Shown: one piece after another, positions 9,199 to 19,600 of the stretch
Position numbering within the stretch: the stretch's first letter is position 1
Layout: every line of letters begins with the position of its first letter
Assembly (NCBI RefSeq): GCF_017353255.1
Contig: NZ_JAFMYU010000012.1
Span: 124,001-188,000 of the forward strand
Origin: Fibrella aquatilis
Lineage (GTDB): Bacteria > Bacteroidota > Bacteroidia > Cytophagales > Spirosomataceae
Direction: 5' to 3'
Length of the DNA: 64,000 nucleotides
Notes under the pieces: generated by a model
The model's database searches: none
The model's input: the letters and a program-made list of their open reading frames with translations, nothing else
What the model was told of the DNA's origin: nothing
Position numbers and translations under genes: made by a program

Positions 9199-10154
9199 AA
9201 CCCGAGAACCACACCGAACGCCGCCGCCGACAACTCCGCTTTGGGTTGTCGTACCTGATGCTGCTAGGCCTGCTGGCCCTTTGTAGCTGGGTGTCTTTCC
9301 GCACCATCCCGGCCCTGTCAGACGCCCAGCAGAGCCAGTCGGCGGGGCGGCTGGCCATGTACCGCAACCAGCTCACACGGACCGACCTGCACCTGGCTGC
9401 GCTGAGCAAGGGTACCCCTATTGATGCCCCGTGGCTACGTACCTTCTTCGGGCAGGCCGACGCCCTCGACGGGCAGTTTACCGACCCCACTTTCCGGACC
9501 ACTACGCTTAGCTACCGCCGACTGGTGGCCGAATATGAAGATGGCAAGCAAAACGGCGATCCCGAATTGCAACAGCTGGCCGCGCAACGTACCGAACTGC
9601 AAACCAAGCAGGCGGGTCTTCAGGCAGCTCTGGGATCGCTGAACAAGGCTATTGCGGCGGTAGCTGGTGGCGGCGGAGGTGCTCCACCCCCACCGCCACC
9701 TACGGGCAAGGCCACCAACCTGCACCCCGCCATTTTCACGGGCCATTATGGGCCATTCAAGCCGTTACTAGTTCGTGGTTCGGGCGAGTTTGGGGGTAGC
9801 AATCCGCAGGTGAACGCCTCGGCGCAGGTGATCGTGGTCGATGAGGCGCGGGTGATTCTGAGCGTCTATTTCGAGGTGGGCGACAACAGCACCTTCGCCA
9901 AAACCACGGAGCGTTATGAACTCTATACCGCCCCGCCAGGCCTGCGGATCACGGCTATCTCGGCACCGCAAAACACCCCCTGGCGCATCAACTACACCGA
10001 CCGCACGCAACTGGACGACCTGTTTTCGGTGGCCGACGGGCTGTTTACGTTTCAGGTGCAGGCCAACACCCCTGGCCTCGACGTGGGTGGGCCGGGCGGC
10101 AGTGCGCTCACCATCAAACTCAACCGACCCATCCGAATCGACCTGGCCAAATAA
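9195..10154 (+). CDS. tssP: T6SSiii membrane protein TssP-like
   Basis: The 319-residue protein has a basic N-terminus (HTERRRRQLR), one membrane helix (about 17-36), a periplasmic helical part to about residue 155, a Gly/Pro-rich linker (GGGGGAPPPPPP) and a C-terminal beta-rich domain of about 140 residues. This layout and its position after tssO fit TssP, a T6SSiii-specific component. The N-terminal half resembles TssO in layout, suggesting that the two are related and may pair. The assignment to TssP rather than another T6SSiii protein is by order and architecture. Confidence 0.72.
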   Translation: MKPENHTERRRRQLRFGLSYLMLLGLLALCSWVSFRTIPALSDAQQSQSAGRLAMYRNQLTRTDLHLAALSKGTPIDAPWLRTFFGQADALDGQFTDPTFRTTTLSYRRLVAEYEDGKQNGDPELQQLAAQRTELQTKQAGLQAALGSLNKAIAAVAGGGGGAPPPPPPTGKATNLHPAIFTGHYGPFKPLLVRGSGEFGGSNPQVNASAQVIVVDEARVILSVYFEVGDNSTFAKTTERYELYTAPPGLRITAISAPQNTPWRINYTDRTQLDDLFSVADGLFTFQVQANTPGLDVGGPGGSALTIKLNRPIRIDLAK

Positions 10155-10315
10155 GCCCTGTCGTTCAGCCTACTACCGTTTAATCAGTAGGCCGAAATAT
10201 CCCCCTTTCGTGGGATTCGCCCGGTCGTTGATGCACCGACATTTGACCCATGCTTACCCTAATCAGCACCCCTGCATGCTGCCTGGCACTATCTACACCA
10301 TAATCTGTTTTTACC

Positions 10316-11218
10316 ATGAACCATGCCCGTACCCTACTGACGCTGAGCCTGTTACTTGGCGGCCTATTTGTGCAACTGACCAGCTATGGCCAAACCAGCC
10401 GCCGCCCAGACCAGATTGTGCGCTATGACAATACGGTGATCGACGCGCTGATCAATGAAATCAGCGAGACGTCTATTTCGTACCGCAAGGCGTCGGCTCC
10501 GCAAGGCCAGCTATATCAGGTAAAAAAGAGCGACGTCAGCTACGTGCGCTATGCCAACAACGATGTGGAGCGGTTCGACGGCAAAGGTAAAGCCAGCCCC
10601 AACGGCCGCCCCGTTGCCTCACCCGCCCGCAACCAGTCCACCGCCCGGCAGGCCACGCCAGCCCGGCAAGCCCCCGTGGCTTCCTCAACCGATCCACGCA
10701 CCCGCTTTGGTCTCACGGTTGGTGGGGGTGCGGGGCTGTTCCTCATCCCGGCTCCGGGCGAAAACTCAGATATGGGTATGGTCCTGCGCGGGGGGCTTAC
10801 CGCCGAAATTCCGCTGGGCAGCCGCGTGGCCCTGGCCCCTTCTGTCGAGTATATGCGGTTTTCACGCACCGAAAGCAAGATCACCACAGCCCTCAACTAC
10901 GGTGTAGCTACCCTGGCCATTGTGCCGCTCTACAATGAAGCCAAGGGCGTCAACCTGTTCTATTCGCTGGGGGTGTATGGTGCCTATGGCTTCAACATAA
11001 CGGCCGAAGGCGAAAGCGCCACGTTTAAAGAAGTGGGTCTGAGCGACTTTCACGCGGGGGGCGATTTGAAACTAGGTGCCCGCTTTAGCCAGGCGCTGAC
11101 CGTTTATGCCCAGGGCGACTACGGCCTTATGACCATGATAGCCAACCCGCCGACGGGCGCACCCAAGGTTACCCAGGCTACGTTTGGCGTTGGCCTCCGC
11201 TATCTATTTGGCCAATAG
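10316..11218 (+). CDS. Outer-membrane beta-barrel protein with small N-terminal beta domain
   Basis: A signal peptide (about residues 1-25, ending near SYGQ) leads into a small domain with the pattern ISETSISYRKA...QLYQVKKSDVSYVRYANND. This domain is common ahead of barrels in Bacteroidetes envelope proteins. A Pro/Ala/Arg-rich linker (95-125) follows. The remaining ~170 residues alternate in the beta-barrel fashion and end with aromatic-rich GVGLRYLFGQ, typical of an outer-membrane strand. It lies 160 bases after tssP and starts a run of exported proteins, so it is a candidate outer-membrane partner of the secretion complex; that role is inferred from location only. Confidence 0.7.
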   Translation: MNHARTLLTLSLLLGGLFVQLTSYGQTSRRPDQIVRYDNTVIDALINEISETSISYRKASAPQGQLYQVKKSDVSYVRYANNDVERFDGKGKASPNGRPVASPARNQSTARQATPARQAPVASSTDPRTRFGLTVGGGAGLFLIPAPGENSDMGMVLRGGLTAEIPLGSRVALAPSVEYMRFSRTESKITTALNYGVATLAIVPLYNEAKGVNLFYSLGVYGAYGFNITAEGESATFKEVGLSDFHAGGDLKLGARFSQALTVYAQGDYGLMTMIANPPTGAPKVTQATFGVGLRYLFGQ

Positions 11219-11236
11219 TATTTCTCATACCACACC

Positions 11237-12505
11237 ATGATCCGATACCTGTTTTTCGCCCTGGCGGGGCTGTGCTTCGTGTGCACAGTTCACGCCCAAA
11301 CCACCAACAAAGCGCTCGGTGATGCCATCTATTTCGCCAATGGCGACCGTTTCAAAGATGCCCAGCTAGAATCGGTTACAGCCGACAAAGTGAAGTTTAC
11401 CGTGAAACGCGGCGAGGTACTGACCAACTACACCTATGGCCGCGACAACGTGATTATGGCCTTTACGCAGGAAGGCAACTACTTGATTATCAAAGACCTC
11501 AGTAGCGATTTCGACCAGGCCGGGCAGCAACTCAAAGATTTCCTGATGGCCCCCGCCCGCACCGCCCCCACCGATCTGATGGTACGGCGCGTACCGCTGG
11601 AAGTGCTTCGGGGGGTGATCTCCTACGAAAGCGACGACGTGATCAACTACCAGCCCACCACGGGCGGCGCGGCGTCGATCAGTAAGACTGAACTCCTGGT
11701 GATCCTCCACCGCGACGGTAAGCACCAAATCCTGGGCGACCCCAACGAGATTGCCCCGATCCTGACCGAACTACGCCCGCAACTGCTGGCCCCCAACGTG
11801 GCTCCACCCGAACCGGCTCCGGCCCCGGTAGTGGCTCCTGCGTCCGAACCAGTGACGGTGGCCCCGGCAGCACCCGCTCGGCAGGCCAAAACAGCCCCCA
11901 GCCGCCCCGCCCCGGCTCGCCCTGACCCTGCGGCCACATCCACCCCTCCGCCCGGGGTGGCAAGTCCCGCCCCGGCAGCGGCCGCCAGCGGTGCCAAGGC
12001 ATCGCTCAACGAGTCGGAGTACATCACCTACCGCGCCAAGGCCATGCAGCGGGTAGACGAGTTTGTATCGTACATCAACATCATCACCGACAAAACCCTG
12101 ACGGGCGATGACAAAGACCGGGCCATTGACCAGGCCGTACGGCTGTTTATGCCCGGTGCCACGGTGGCGGTAACCTCGGCCAGCAAGCCCAATCCCCCCC
12201 GCACCCTCGACGTGCGCACGTACCTGACCCGGCTGAAACTGCTGCCCTACACCTACACCAAAGTGAGCTGGTCGGAGGTGCAGTATGTGAAAGAGCTGAC
12301 CCAGGCCCCCGACGGCAATTACTACGGCGTCATCACGGGCCAGCAAACCTTCACCGGCTATGGCAAAGCCGACGCGGTGAGCTACAGCGACGTGACCCAA
12401 AAAAATGTCCGGGTGAAGTTGCAGCCCTACCAGAAAATGATTGAAGGCCAGGCCGAAACCAACTGGCAAGTCCTGCTCGGTAACGTCGGCGTGGGGTCAA
12501 ACTGA
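11237..12505 (+). CDS. Secreted protein with two small beta domains and a C-terminal NTF2-like domain
   Basis: No named family is certain. A signal peptide ends near VHAQ. Two copies of the same small beta domain seen in the upstream barrel protein follow (residues about 28-85 and 118-165; IYFANGDRFKDAQLESVTADKVKF and its partner). A long Pro/Ala linker (about 185-255) leads to a ~155-residue C-terminal region resembling an NTF2/SnoaL-like fold. The protein encoded at 14864 has a comparable region after its signal peptide. The gene is 18 bases downstream of the barrel gene. The shared modules suggest that the products of this block act together in the periplasm. Confidence 0.6.
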   Translation: MIRYLFFALAGLCFVCTVHAQTTNKALGDAIYFANGDRFKDAQLESVTADKVKFTVKRGEVLTNYTYGRDNVIMAFTQEGNYLIIKDLSSDFDQAGQQLKDFLMAPARTAPTDLMVRRVPLEVLRGVISYESDDVINYQPTTGGAASISKTELLVILHRDGKHQILGDPNEIAPILTELRPQLLAPNVAPPEPAPAPVVAPASEPVTVAPAAPARQAKTAPSRPAPARPDPAATSTPPPGVASPAPAAAASGAKASLNESEYITYRAKAMQRVDEFVSYINIITDKTLTGDDKDRAIDQAVRLFMPGATVAVTSASKPNPPRTLDVRTYLTRLKLLPYTYTKVSWSEVQYVKELTQAPDGNYYGVITGQQTFTGYGKADAVSYSDVTQKNVRVKLQPYQKMIEGQAETNWQVLLGNVGVGSN

Positions 12506-12506
12506 G

Positions 12507-12595
12507 GCAGTGAACAGTGAACAACCAACAGCGAAGAGTTAGTAGTTGGTTGTTCACTGCTAACTCTTCGCTGTTGGTTGTTCACTGCTTACTGC
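12507..12595. repeat. Inverted repeat built from gtgaac/ttggttg words
   Basis: Left arm 12507-12542 and right arm 12560-12595 pair almost perfectly over 36 bases, and the loop holds a further direct copy of gttggttgttcactgct. It lies between two genes of the same strand and ends 9 bases before the next start codon. Confidence 0.85.
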
Positions 12596-12604
12596 TACTT
12601 CCTT

Positions 12605-13963
12605 ATGCGACTACTGCTACTTTGTGGGTTTACGCTGCTACACACACTGGCTGTTCGGGCGGGGGTGTGCGTGCGGCTGGTGGGCGTGGTGCAGGACTTC
12701 GCCACGCACCAGCCCTTGTCGGCGAAGCTGTCGGTACGGGTGGGGGCCGGGCGCATGGCGCTGGGTACCAGTGCCGACGGTACCGGTCAGTTCACCGTCG
12801 ACGTGGCGTGTACGGCTACGGCGCTACTGATTGAACGAACCGGCTATCGACCCCAGCGGCTGCCCCTAAACCTGACCATGTTTTCAGCACCGGCCGAGGT
12901 GTATGTGGTGATTCCGCTGGTGGCCGTAGACCGGCAGGGTACCGACCGCCCTTACCTACAGACTGAGCAAAAACACTACGTACAACCCGCAGGGGGCCTT
13001 TCGGCGGGGCAGGTGCAGCACAGCACCTTTGCCGTGGCCGATGCCCTGGCGGGCGCCCCCCTGCGGGCGCAGGTCTGTTTCTTCTTTACCAAAACCGGCA
13101 AAAAAACCTGCCTCGATACGGACGCTGCGGGCCTGTGCACCATTGATTTCACTGACAAAGACATCGTGGCCATAGAAGTGCAGGCGGCGGGTTATCAGGC
13201 CTATCAGGGCAACATCAGCGTAGAACAACTGGGTGGCCCGGCCCTTCGGCACGAGGTGCGGCTGCTGCGCGAACTAACCATCCTGGCGGTGCAGAGCGGG
13301 CCTGTTGGGCCGGGCCTGTTGCCACAGGGCGAACTACAGCGCGAAGGTACCTCTACCCCCCAACGGCTGCTGGCCGTGGCGGGCAGGGCGGGGGTGTTCA
13401 CGGCCAACGACCTGGTGCCCGGCCGCTATGAACTACGGCTGGTAGATCAGGCATCCAATGTGCTTCAGCGCCGACCCATCAGCGTGGTGACCGGCCTGAA
13501 TGTGCAGCCGGTTACGATGGCCACGCGGCCGGTTTCGGTCACGGCCGCACCTACTGCTCCCCTGGCAACTCCCTCTGCCGCCCCGGTATTGGCCGATAAC
13601 CTGCCCGTTGTTTTTTTCGACGAAGGCAGCTATGCACTCACCGGAGCCGCCCGCGCCACGCTGCAACAGGTGGGGGCTTACCTCCTGCAACACCCCGACG
13701 TTCACCTTCGGCTGGTAGGCCATACCGACCGTCTCGGCGACGAAAACCTGAACAAATACCTCGGCGAGTTCCGGGCAAAAGTGGTCGCCAACTGCCTCCA
13801 CTGGCAGGGCGTGGCCGACGACCGGCTGCACATCGAAGGCTATGGCAGCCGGTTTCTGGTAGGCGCGCAGGACAACGCCGAGAGCCGGGGCCGCAACCGC
13901 CGCGTTACGCTGAAACTGATTCCCGCCCAGCCGCAAACGGCTACCGTAAGTAATTATAAGTAA
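12605..13963 (+). CDS. OmpA-family peptidoglycan-binding envelope protein
   Basis: A signal peptide (MRLLLLCGFTLLHTLAVRA) is followed by two or three beta-sandwich modules of the carboxypeptidase-regulatory type and, from about residue 335, an OmpA C-terminal domain. Its hallmarks are FFDEGSYAL, LVGHTDRLGDE, the helix with FRAKVVANCL, IEGYGSR and the final SRGRNRRVTL. Such domains bind diaminopimelate in peptidoglycan. In many type VI systems a peptidoglycan-binding protein anchors the trans-envelope complex, so this product is a good candidate anchor for the T6SSiii machine, which lacks TssL/TagL. The ATG at 12605 is preferred because the longer reading frame begins inside the inverted repeat. 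Confidence 0.82.
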   Translation: MRLLLLCGFTLLHTLAVRAGVCVRLVGVVQDFATHQPLSAKLSVRVGAGRMALGTSADGTGQFTVDVACTATALLIERTGYRPQRLPLNLTMFSAPAEVYVVIPLVAVDRQGTDRPYLQTEQKHYVQPAGGLSAGQVQHSTFAVADALAGAPLRAQVCFFFTKTGKKTCLDTDAAGLCTIDFTDKDIVAIEVQAAGYQAYQGNISVEQLGGPALRHEVRLLRELTILAVQSGPVGPGLLPQGELQREGTSTPQRLLAVAGRAGVFTANDLVPGRYELRLVDQASNVLQRRPISVVTGLNVQPVTMATRPVSVTAAPTAPLATPSAAPVLADNLPVVFFDEGSYALTGAARATLQQVGAYLLQHPDVHLRLVGHTDRLGDENLNKYLGEFRAKVVANCLHWQGVADDRLHIEGYGSRFLVGAQDNAESRGRNRRVTLKLIPAQPQTATVSNYK

Positions 13964-13970
13964 GCACGTT

Positions 13971-14867
13971 ATGAACCGATCTGTACTTCTTTGTTTCGTG
14001 GGTCTGCTACTGCTTGTGGGCTGCCATCAGGAGCCGGAGTTGAGCGGCGCGGCCATACCGCAACTGTGCCGGATTGGGCTGGTAGAGGTGATACAGGAGG
14101 GCGGAAACGTGCGGCGGCAGGGGTACCTCTACAACAATTTTGGCAGCCTGACGCAGTATTACGAAGAAAACCAGAATGGCCGCATCCTGACCCAGACCTA
14201 CACCTACGACACCACCCACTACGCCATCAGCCGCGAAGACAAAACCGCTGGTGGCACCGTGCGCTACACCTACGCCTACGAGGGGTCGCCGAAGCGGATC
14301 GTGAGCATCACGCCTACGCAGGGAAGTGGCACTACCTGGGCCTACGCCTACGACGGCGACCGGCTGAAAACCATTACCAAGACAGGCGGCGGTACCACCG
14401 AAGTACTCACCTACCAGGCTGACGGCAAGCTGGCTTCCCGCACCAAAACCGGCGAACGCTATGCCGTTGACCCCGCCACGGGCTACGTAACTTCCTACAC
14501 CCATACCGACGGCGTAGTTGAGACGTTTACGGTCAACGCGCAGGGCAACCACCTCGTGAAAACGTATAACGAACCGGCCCTAAGCAAGTTCACCAGTTCA
14601 ACGTATACCTATATCACTGACGACGATAAAAAGTTCTATGGCGAAACCCAGCTGCTGTTTCGGGGTATTCCCAACGTGACTGATGGCGGCGGAAAACCAG
14701 GTCTGCTCACGGCCTACGTACTCAACCAGTCCATACAAAATGTGCTCAGGCTAACGCAGCAGGGCCTATTTCGCTATACCTACAACAGCTCAGGCTATGC
14801 CCTGGGGTATGCCTGCACCACCGGCGAACGGGCCAAGTTTTATTACACCAACTGCCCCGCGCCATGA
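13971..14867 (+). CDS. Lipoprotein with YD-like repeats
   Basis: A lipobox (LLLVGC, Cys18) marks it as a lipoprotein. The mature part consists of short Tyr/Thr-rich strands such as TYTYDTTHYAIS, YTYAYEGSPKRI and WAYAYDGDRLKTI. These resemble the YD/RHS type of repeated beta-hairpins, although no toxin domain or cleavage signature is present. It starts 7 bases after the OmpA-like gene and overlaps the next gene by ATGA. T6SSiii loci normally encode a lipoprotein (TssQ); this is the only lipoprotein in the cluster, but I cannot show that it is TssQ and its length seems large for that protein. Confidence 0.6.
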   Translation: MNRSVLLCFVGLLLLVGCHQEPELSGAAIPQLCRIGLVEVIQEGGNVRRQGYLYNNFGSLTQYYEENQNGRILTQTYTYDTTHYAISREDKTAGGTVRYTYAYEGSPKRIVSITPTQGSGTTWAYAYDGDRLKTITKTGGGTTEVLTYQADGKLASRTKTGERYAVDPATGYVTSYTHTDGVVETFTVNAQGNHLVKTYNEPALSKFTSSTYTYITDDDKKFYGETQLLFRGIPNVTDGGGKPGLLTAYVLNQSIQNVLRLTQQGLFRYTYNSSGYALGYACTTGERAKFYYTNCPAP

Positions 14868-16672
14868 AGACCAACCCACGTTCCAGCGCAGGCACAACCA
14901 TAAGCCAAATCAGCGGCATACTGCTGATTATCAGTTTTTTGTTGTTAAAAACAGGATCAGTACAGGCGCAGACACAGGCATTGACCGAGAGCGACAAACG
15001 CGAAATAAAACGGCAGGCGCTGCTTCGTATCTCGAAAGATCTGCCCGATAAAATAAACAACGTCACCTCCGACGCTATCACCGAAGCCGACATTACTTAC
15101 ATCATTCAAAACAGCTACCTGCCCAACAGTGCCGGGCAACAGCTGTTCGTCAATGACGAAGTCATCATCGAAGACGACGTTGACCCCACCCGCATCGATC
15201 CCGCCGGTCACGTAGACAAGCAGGTGGGGCAGTACCTGAGCGATCTGGTGAGTTTTTACCCGAAAAATGAGGACCCAATCCGACCCATTTTTACGGTTTC
15301 GGTGCCACGCACAATTGAACCTAAACCCCAAAGTCCTACCACCGCCACCATCGACGTGTTCTACAGTTCGGCCTACAAGGGCAACGACAAAAAAGGGCGT
15401 AGTTACCAGACTGTCAACCGGGTAGCTACGCTGCTGGCTACCAAAGTGGGCAAGAAGTGGGAGGTCTACATTCAGCAGATCATCTTCGAACGGCGCGGCG
15501 CAGGCCTGGCCCAGACCACGGCCCCCACCGTAGCCACCGTAGCGACTACTGATGCACCGCCGCCCCTGCTGGAGATTCGTGAGCCAACGGTGGTTTTTCG
15601 GCAGGAAGATTACGAGTTCAACGCCACCATCCGCTACAACAGCAAGGCCCTCGACGTGGTCAAATCTGAGCTGCCCCGCTTGCCGCTGGGGCAGTATCGC
15701 CGCCGCGACGATGGTGCCTACGAATTGGATGGCAACCGCATTGTTTTCGAGGGTAAAAACAAGTTTATGTTCACCAACCGCGACCGGAATCTCCTCATTT
15801 TTTCGCGGGTGGAACCGGCCAAGCCCCGGCCCGACACCACCCGCGCGCTGGCCACCAAACCCGCGCCCACAGTGGTGACACCCGGCTACCTCCCCCCCGA
15901 CGAAAGCCAGCGCCAACGCAAGGTCAAACCCGCCGCCGACACCGTTAAATCAGCCCCTGCCCTAGCCATTGTCACACCAAAACCGGCTCAGGAAACACCC
16001 CGGCCAGCCCCGGAAACGCCAAAACTAGCTCCTAAGCCACAGCCGGAACCGCCAAAGACAGTGGCCAAAACGCCGGTTATCGAAGCGCCCACCCGCCCTG
16101 AAAACAAGCCCGTCAACGACCCACCTAAGCCCACTGTGGCCGAGACTAAACCCATAGCGATAGAACAAAAACCGGTTAGTTCCGACACGAAACCGGCGGT
16201 AGCTGAGACCAAAGTAGTTGAGGCCAAACCCGCACCGGCCCTGGCGAAGGCCCCTGAGCCAAAGCCGCCCAAACCGGTAGTGCAGAAGCCCGCTGCCCTG
16301 TCTGTCTCGCCCGCTTTAACGAAGTCGCTCAACAACGAACAACGCCGTCTTGTAGCTGGCATGCGGCTGCGGGGCTGGCTTCAGGTGGTGGGTGGCCTGG
16401 CGGCACTGGGCGGTAGCTACGTGGTGTATTCGGGCATCAAAAAAGACTACGACGTCTACCAGGCCAAAGCCAGCGTCCTCAACGCCAACTACACCATTTT
16501 CCAAAGCCTGTCGCAGCGGCCGGTACCCCCCGCCCCCGAACCCCTGTCGATGACAGCCTACGGTGCCCCGGCTATTTACGGGGTCTTTGGTGGCGGCGTT
16601 GTTGGCATTGGCCTCACCGTCAACGGCATCCGTACCCTGTTCCGGGCCGGAAAAGTTGGCAAAAAGAAGTAA
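14864..16672 (+). CDS. Exported proline-rich protein with NTF2-like domain and C-terminal membrane helices
   Basis: No specific family was recognised. The 602 residues contain a signal peptide (ending near SVQAQ, residue 36) and an NTF2-like region (about 40-205) comparable to the C-terminal part of the protein encoded at 11237. A short module follows (225-310, with the FEGKNKFMFTNRDRNLLIFSRVEP stretch split between strands). Then comes a long Pro/Lys/Ala linker (315-475) of the TonB type, which could span the periplasm, and two hydrophobic helices near 500-520 and 565-590. The combination suggests a protein crossing from one membrane into the periplasm beside the type VI genes. Confidence 0.6.
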   Translation: MKTNPRSSAGTTISQISGILLIISFLLLKTGSVQAQTQALTESDKREIKRQALLRISKDLPDKINNVTSDAITEADITYIIQNSYLPNSAGQQLFVNDEVIIEDDVDPTRIDPAGHVDKQVGQYLSDLVSFYPKNEDPIRPIFTVSVPRTIEPKPQSPTTATIDVFYSSAYKGNDKKGRSYQTVNRVATLLATKVGKKWEVYIQQIIFERRGAGLAQTTAPTVATVATTDAPPPLLEIREPTVVFRQEDYEFNATIRYNSKALDVVKSELPRLPLGQYRRRDDGAYELDGNRIVFEGKNKFMFTNRDRNLLIFSRVEPAKPRPDTTRALATKPAPTVVTPGYLPPDESQRQRKVKPAADTVKSAPALAIVTPKPAQETPRPAPETPKLAPKPQPEPPKTVAKTPVIEAPTRPENKPVNDPPKPTVAETKPIAIEQKPVSSDTKPAVAETKVVEAKPAPALAKAPEPKPPKPVVQKPAALSVSPALTKSLNNEQRRLVAGMRLRGWLQVVGGLAALGGSYVVYSGIKKDYDVYQAKASVLNANYTIFQSLSQRPVPPAPEPLSMTAYGAPAIYGVFGGGVVGIGLTVNGIRTLFRAGKVGKKK

Positions 16673-16699
16673 GCATGCACTCTGTTACACCTCCACACC

Positions 16700-19600
16700 A
16701 TGAAAACGATTATCGCCCTCACCATCACCCTTTCGCTACTGATTCCGTGGCGGCTGGCAGCGCAGCAATATCCCACCACCACACCCGATGCCCTGCCGTT
16801 CAGCACCATCTGTCAGGGTGCTGCCGTTGATTTCAACGCCACTGTAATTGATGACGGGAGGCAAAACGGCAAGTATCTGGTGGGTCTCTATTCGCCCGCC
16901 CTGCCCAACGGCCTTCGCATTGTCGAAAACGTGGGTACCTATACCGGTGTGGTTAGTACGCGGACAGCAGGGGTAAACTCGGCCACCAACCGTATCCGGG
17001 TGCAGTTTACCATGCCCCGAACCCTCACGGCAGGCAGTGGCTATTACATCCAGTTATTCGGGATGAATTTCGAAAAATCGGTCCCGGCCCAAAGTACCAC
17101 CTTTACTATCAAACCCCTCACCACGCTGACCATTTCGGGCAACCCAACCATAACAGCGGGCACCCCTGCCCCTATCAATTTTACATTTACAGGAACGCCC
17201 CCTTTTACCGTCGACTACAACGATTATTCCAGCGAATATGCCAGCGTTGGCTTTCTGCGCAGCAACCAGACCTTCAACGCCTATACGGCCACGGTAACGC
17301 CCCGAATGCCCACGTTTGATGTGCAGCGGAACTATGACAACGTCTTTGTCAGAAACCTGCGCGATGCCAGTGGGTGCCCCGGCCCCAACACCGTTGGCGG
17401 CAGTGCCACTGTCACGTCAACCCCCCTGGAACTGACCACGTTTCTGGATAAATCGGCTGTCTGCGCGGGTGGTACGCTCAATGCACAATATGCCACGGGA
17501 AATAGCAGCATTCGCCTCCAGTCCGATTTTAAACCACTCGTTCAGCTATCTGACGCGAGCGGCAACTTCGGCAACCCTATCGACCTGGCAACGGGCGTAC
17601 AAGGCACCGCTACTACCAACGTTACCATTCCGGGCAATGTAGCGGCGGGCAACGGCTACCGGATTCGTATTATTTCGCCCCGCGCCGATTACAATGCCCT
17701 GATTAGTCCACGTTCGGCAGCTGTTACCATCACCAAAGCCGACAAGCCCATCGTAACCAACACCAACCCGACGGTTTGCCAGGGCGACCCCAGCGTCACG
17801 CTCAGCGCCACGGGGTCGGGTACGTTGAGATGGTATGATTTTAATGGTACGCTTCAACCCGGCGCTCCCACGCAAGGGACAGGTAGTGCCGGCGACTACG
17901 GCTATTGGGTAAAACAGGTGGTTGGGTCCTGCGAAAGTGACAAGGTAGACATTACCGTCAAGGTGAAGACTAGGCCCGGTGCCCCCAGCGTATCACCAAA
18001 AGAGATCTGCCAGAACGGTCCCAGCTATACGCTGGAGGCGGGCGGCAGCAACCTGCGGTGGTACAACAGCAGCGATGCCCTCTGGAACGGCAACGGCAGC
18101 ACCCCTGTGGTAAGCACCGGCAGCGCGGGGCCGCAGACGTTTAAAGTAGACCAACAAAAGGACGGCTGCTACAGCGACAAAGCCACCGTGACTGTCACCG
18201 TCAATGCCCTGCCCGGTAAGCCCGGCGTGAATAACCCCGGTGCCGTTTGTCAGTATACCGACGTGCCCAATTTGACGGCCAGCGGTAATGGTCTCAAGTG
18301 GTACACCGCCGCAACAGGGGGCAGCGGCCAAAACACTATAAAGCCTAATTCAGACCAGCCCGGCACGACCAGCTACTGGGTGAGCCAGTCAGACAAAGGT
18401 TGCGAAGGCCCCCGTGCCCAGGTTGACCAGGTAATCAACCCCGCCTCGCCCGACCCCGTTACCAGTACGGTGACGCTGTGTAAAGACCAGCAGGCCAGTT
18501 CATTAACCGCAAACGGGCAGAACCTGATCTGGTACGATGCCAACAACAATAAGCTGGGTGCCGCCCCTACCCCACCAACCAACCAGGTGCGCGACATCAT
18601 CTATCGGGTAACACAGACCAGCAACGCGGCCAACTGCGAAAGCAAAAAAGTAGACCTAAAAGTGGAAGTGAAAGACCGCCCCGGTGCGCCGGTCGTAGCC
18701 ACCATCAGCGCCTGCCACAACGCCACAGCCCCTGTTTTGTCGGCGCAGGGTACCGGTTTTCTCTGGTACCTGGCGGCTACGGGGGGCAACGGCACCGAGA
18801 GTCCCCCGCCTGTGTCGACGGCGCAGGTAGGCGATCAGAGCTACTGGGTGAGCCAGCGGTTTGGTGCCTGCGAAGGTCCCCGCGCTCAACTCACGGTAAA
18901 GATTATTGCCCTGCCTGACCAACCAGTTGTTGTGCCGCCCGCGCCTATTTGTCAGTCGGTGAGTGTGCCCACCCTGACGGCCAAAGGGCAGGACCTGCGC
19001 TGGTACCGGGCCAAAACGGGCGGCAATGCGGAGGGGGCTATTACCCCGGCCAGCGACAACGCGGGCACGACGTCTTTTTGGGTAAGCCAGTATGTAAACG
19101 GCTGTGAAGGTCCCCGCGCCCAGATTGACCAGGTTATCAACCCTGCCTCGCCCGACCCCACGTTTACCACCAACCCCGTGCTGCTCTGCAAAGATCAGCA
19201 GACAACGCCCCTGGCGGCGGGCGGGCAGGGTCTGAAATGGTACAATGCCAACAGCAACACACCCCTGGCCAGCGCCCCCACCCCGCCCACCAACCAAACC
19301 GGCGACTTTAAATACCGGGTGTCGCAAACCAGCAATGCATTCAACTGCGAAAGCAAGAAGGTAGACCTGCTGGTACAGGTACGCAATACCCCTGGTGCGC
19401 CAGGCGTGGTACCGGTGTCGCTCTGTCAGAATCAGACGCCCAAATCCCTTACCGCTGCCGGCGACGGCCTCCTGTGGTATGACGTAGAAACCGCGGGCAC
19501 CTCTCAAACGGCCCTCACGCCCCAGACAGTTACCCTGGGCGAAAAAGCCTACTGGGTGAGCCAGCGGTTCGGCAGCTGCGAAGGCCCTCGCGCCAAACTG

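Noticed and set aside
13971-14867. Naming the lipoprotein tssQ.
   Set aside because: Only the lipobox and the location support it; length and the YD-like repeats are not known features of TssQ.
14957-15916. A 319-codon minus-strand frame opposite the proline-rich membrane protein.
   Set aside because: Antisense shadow; the plus-strand gene is part of a tightly spaced run with ATGA overlap.
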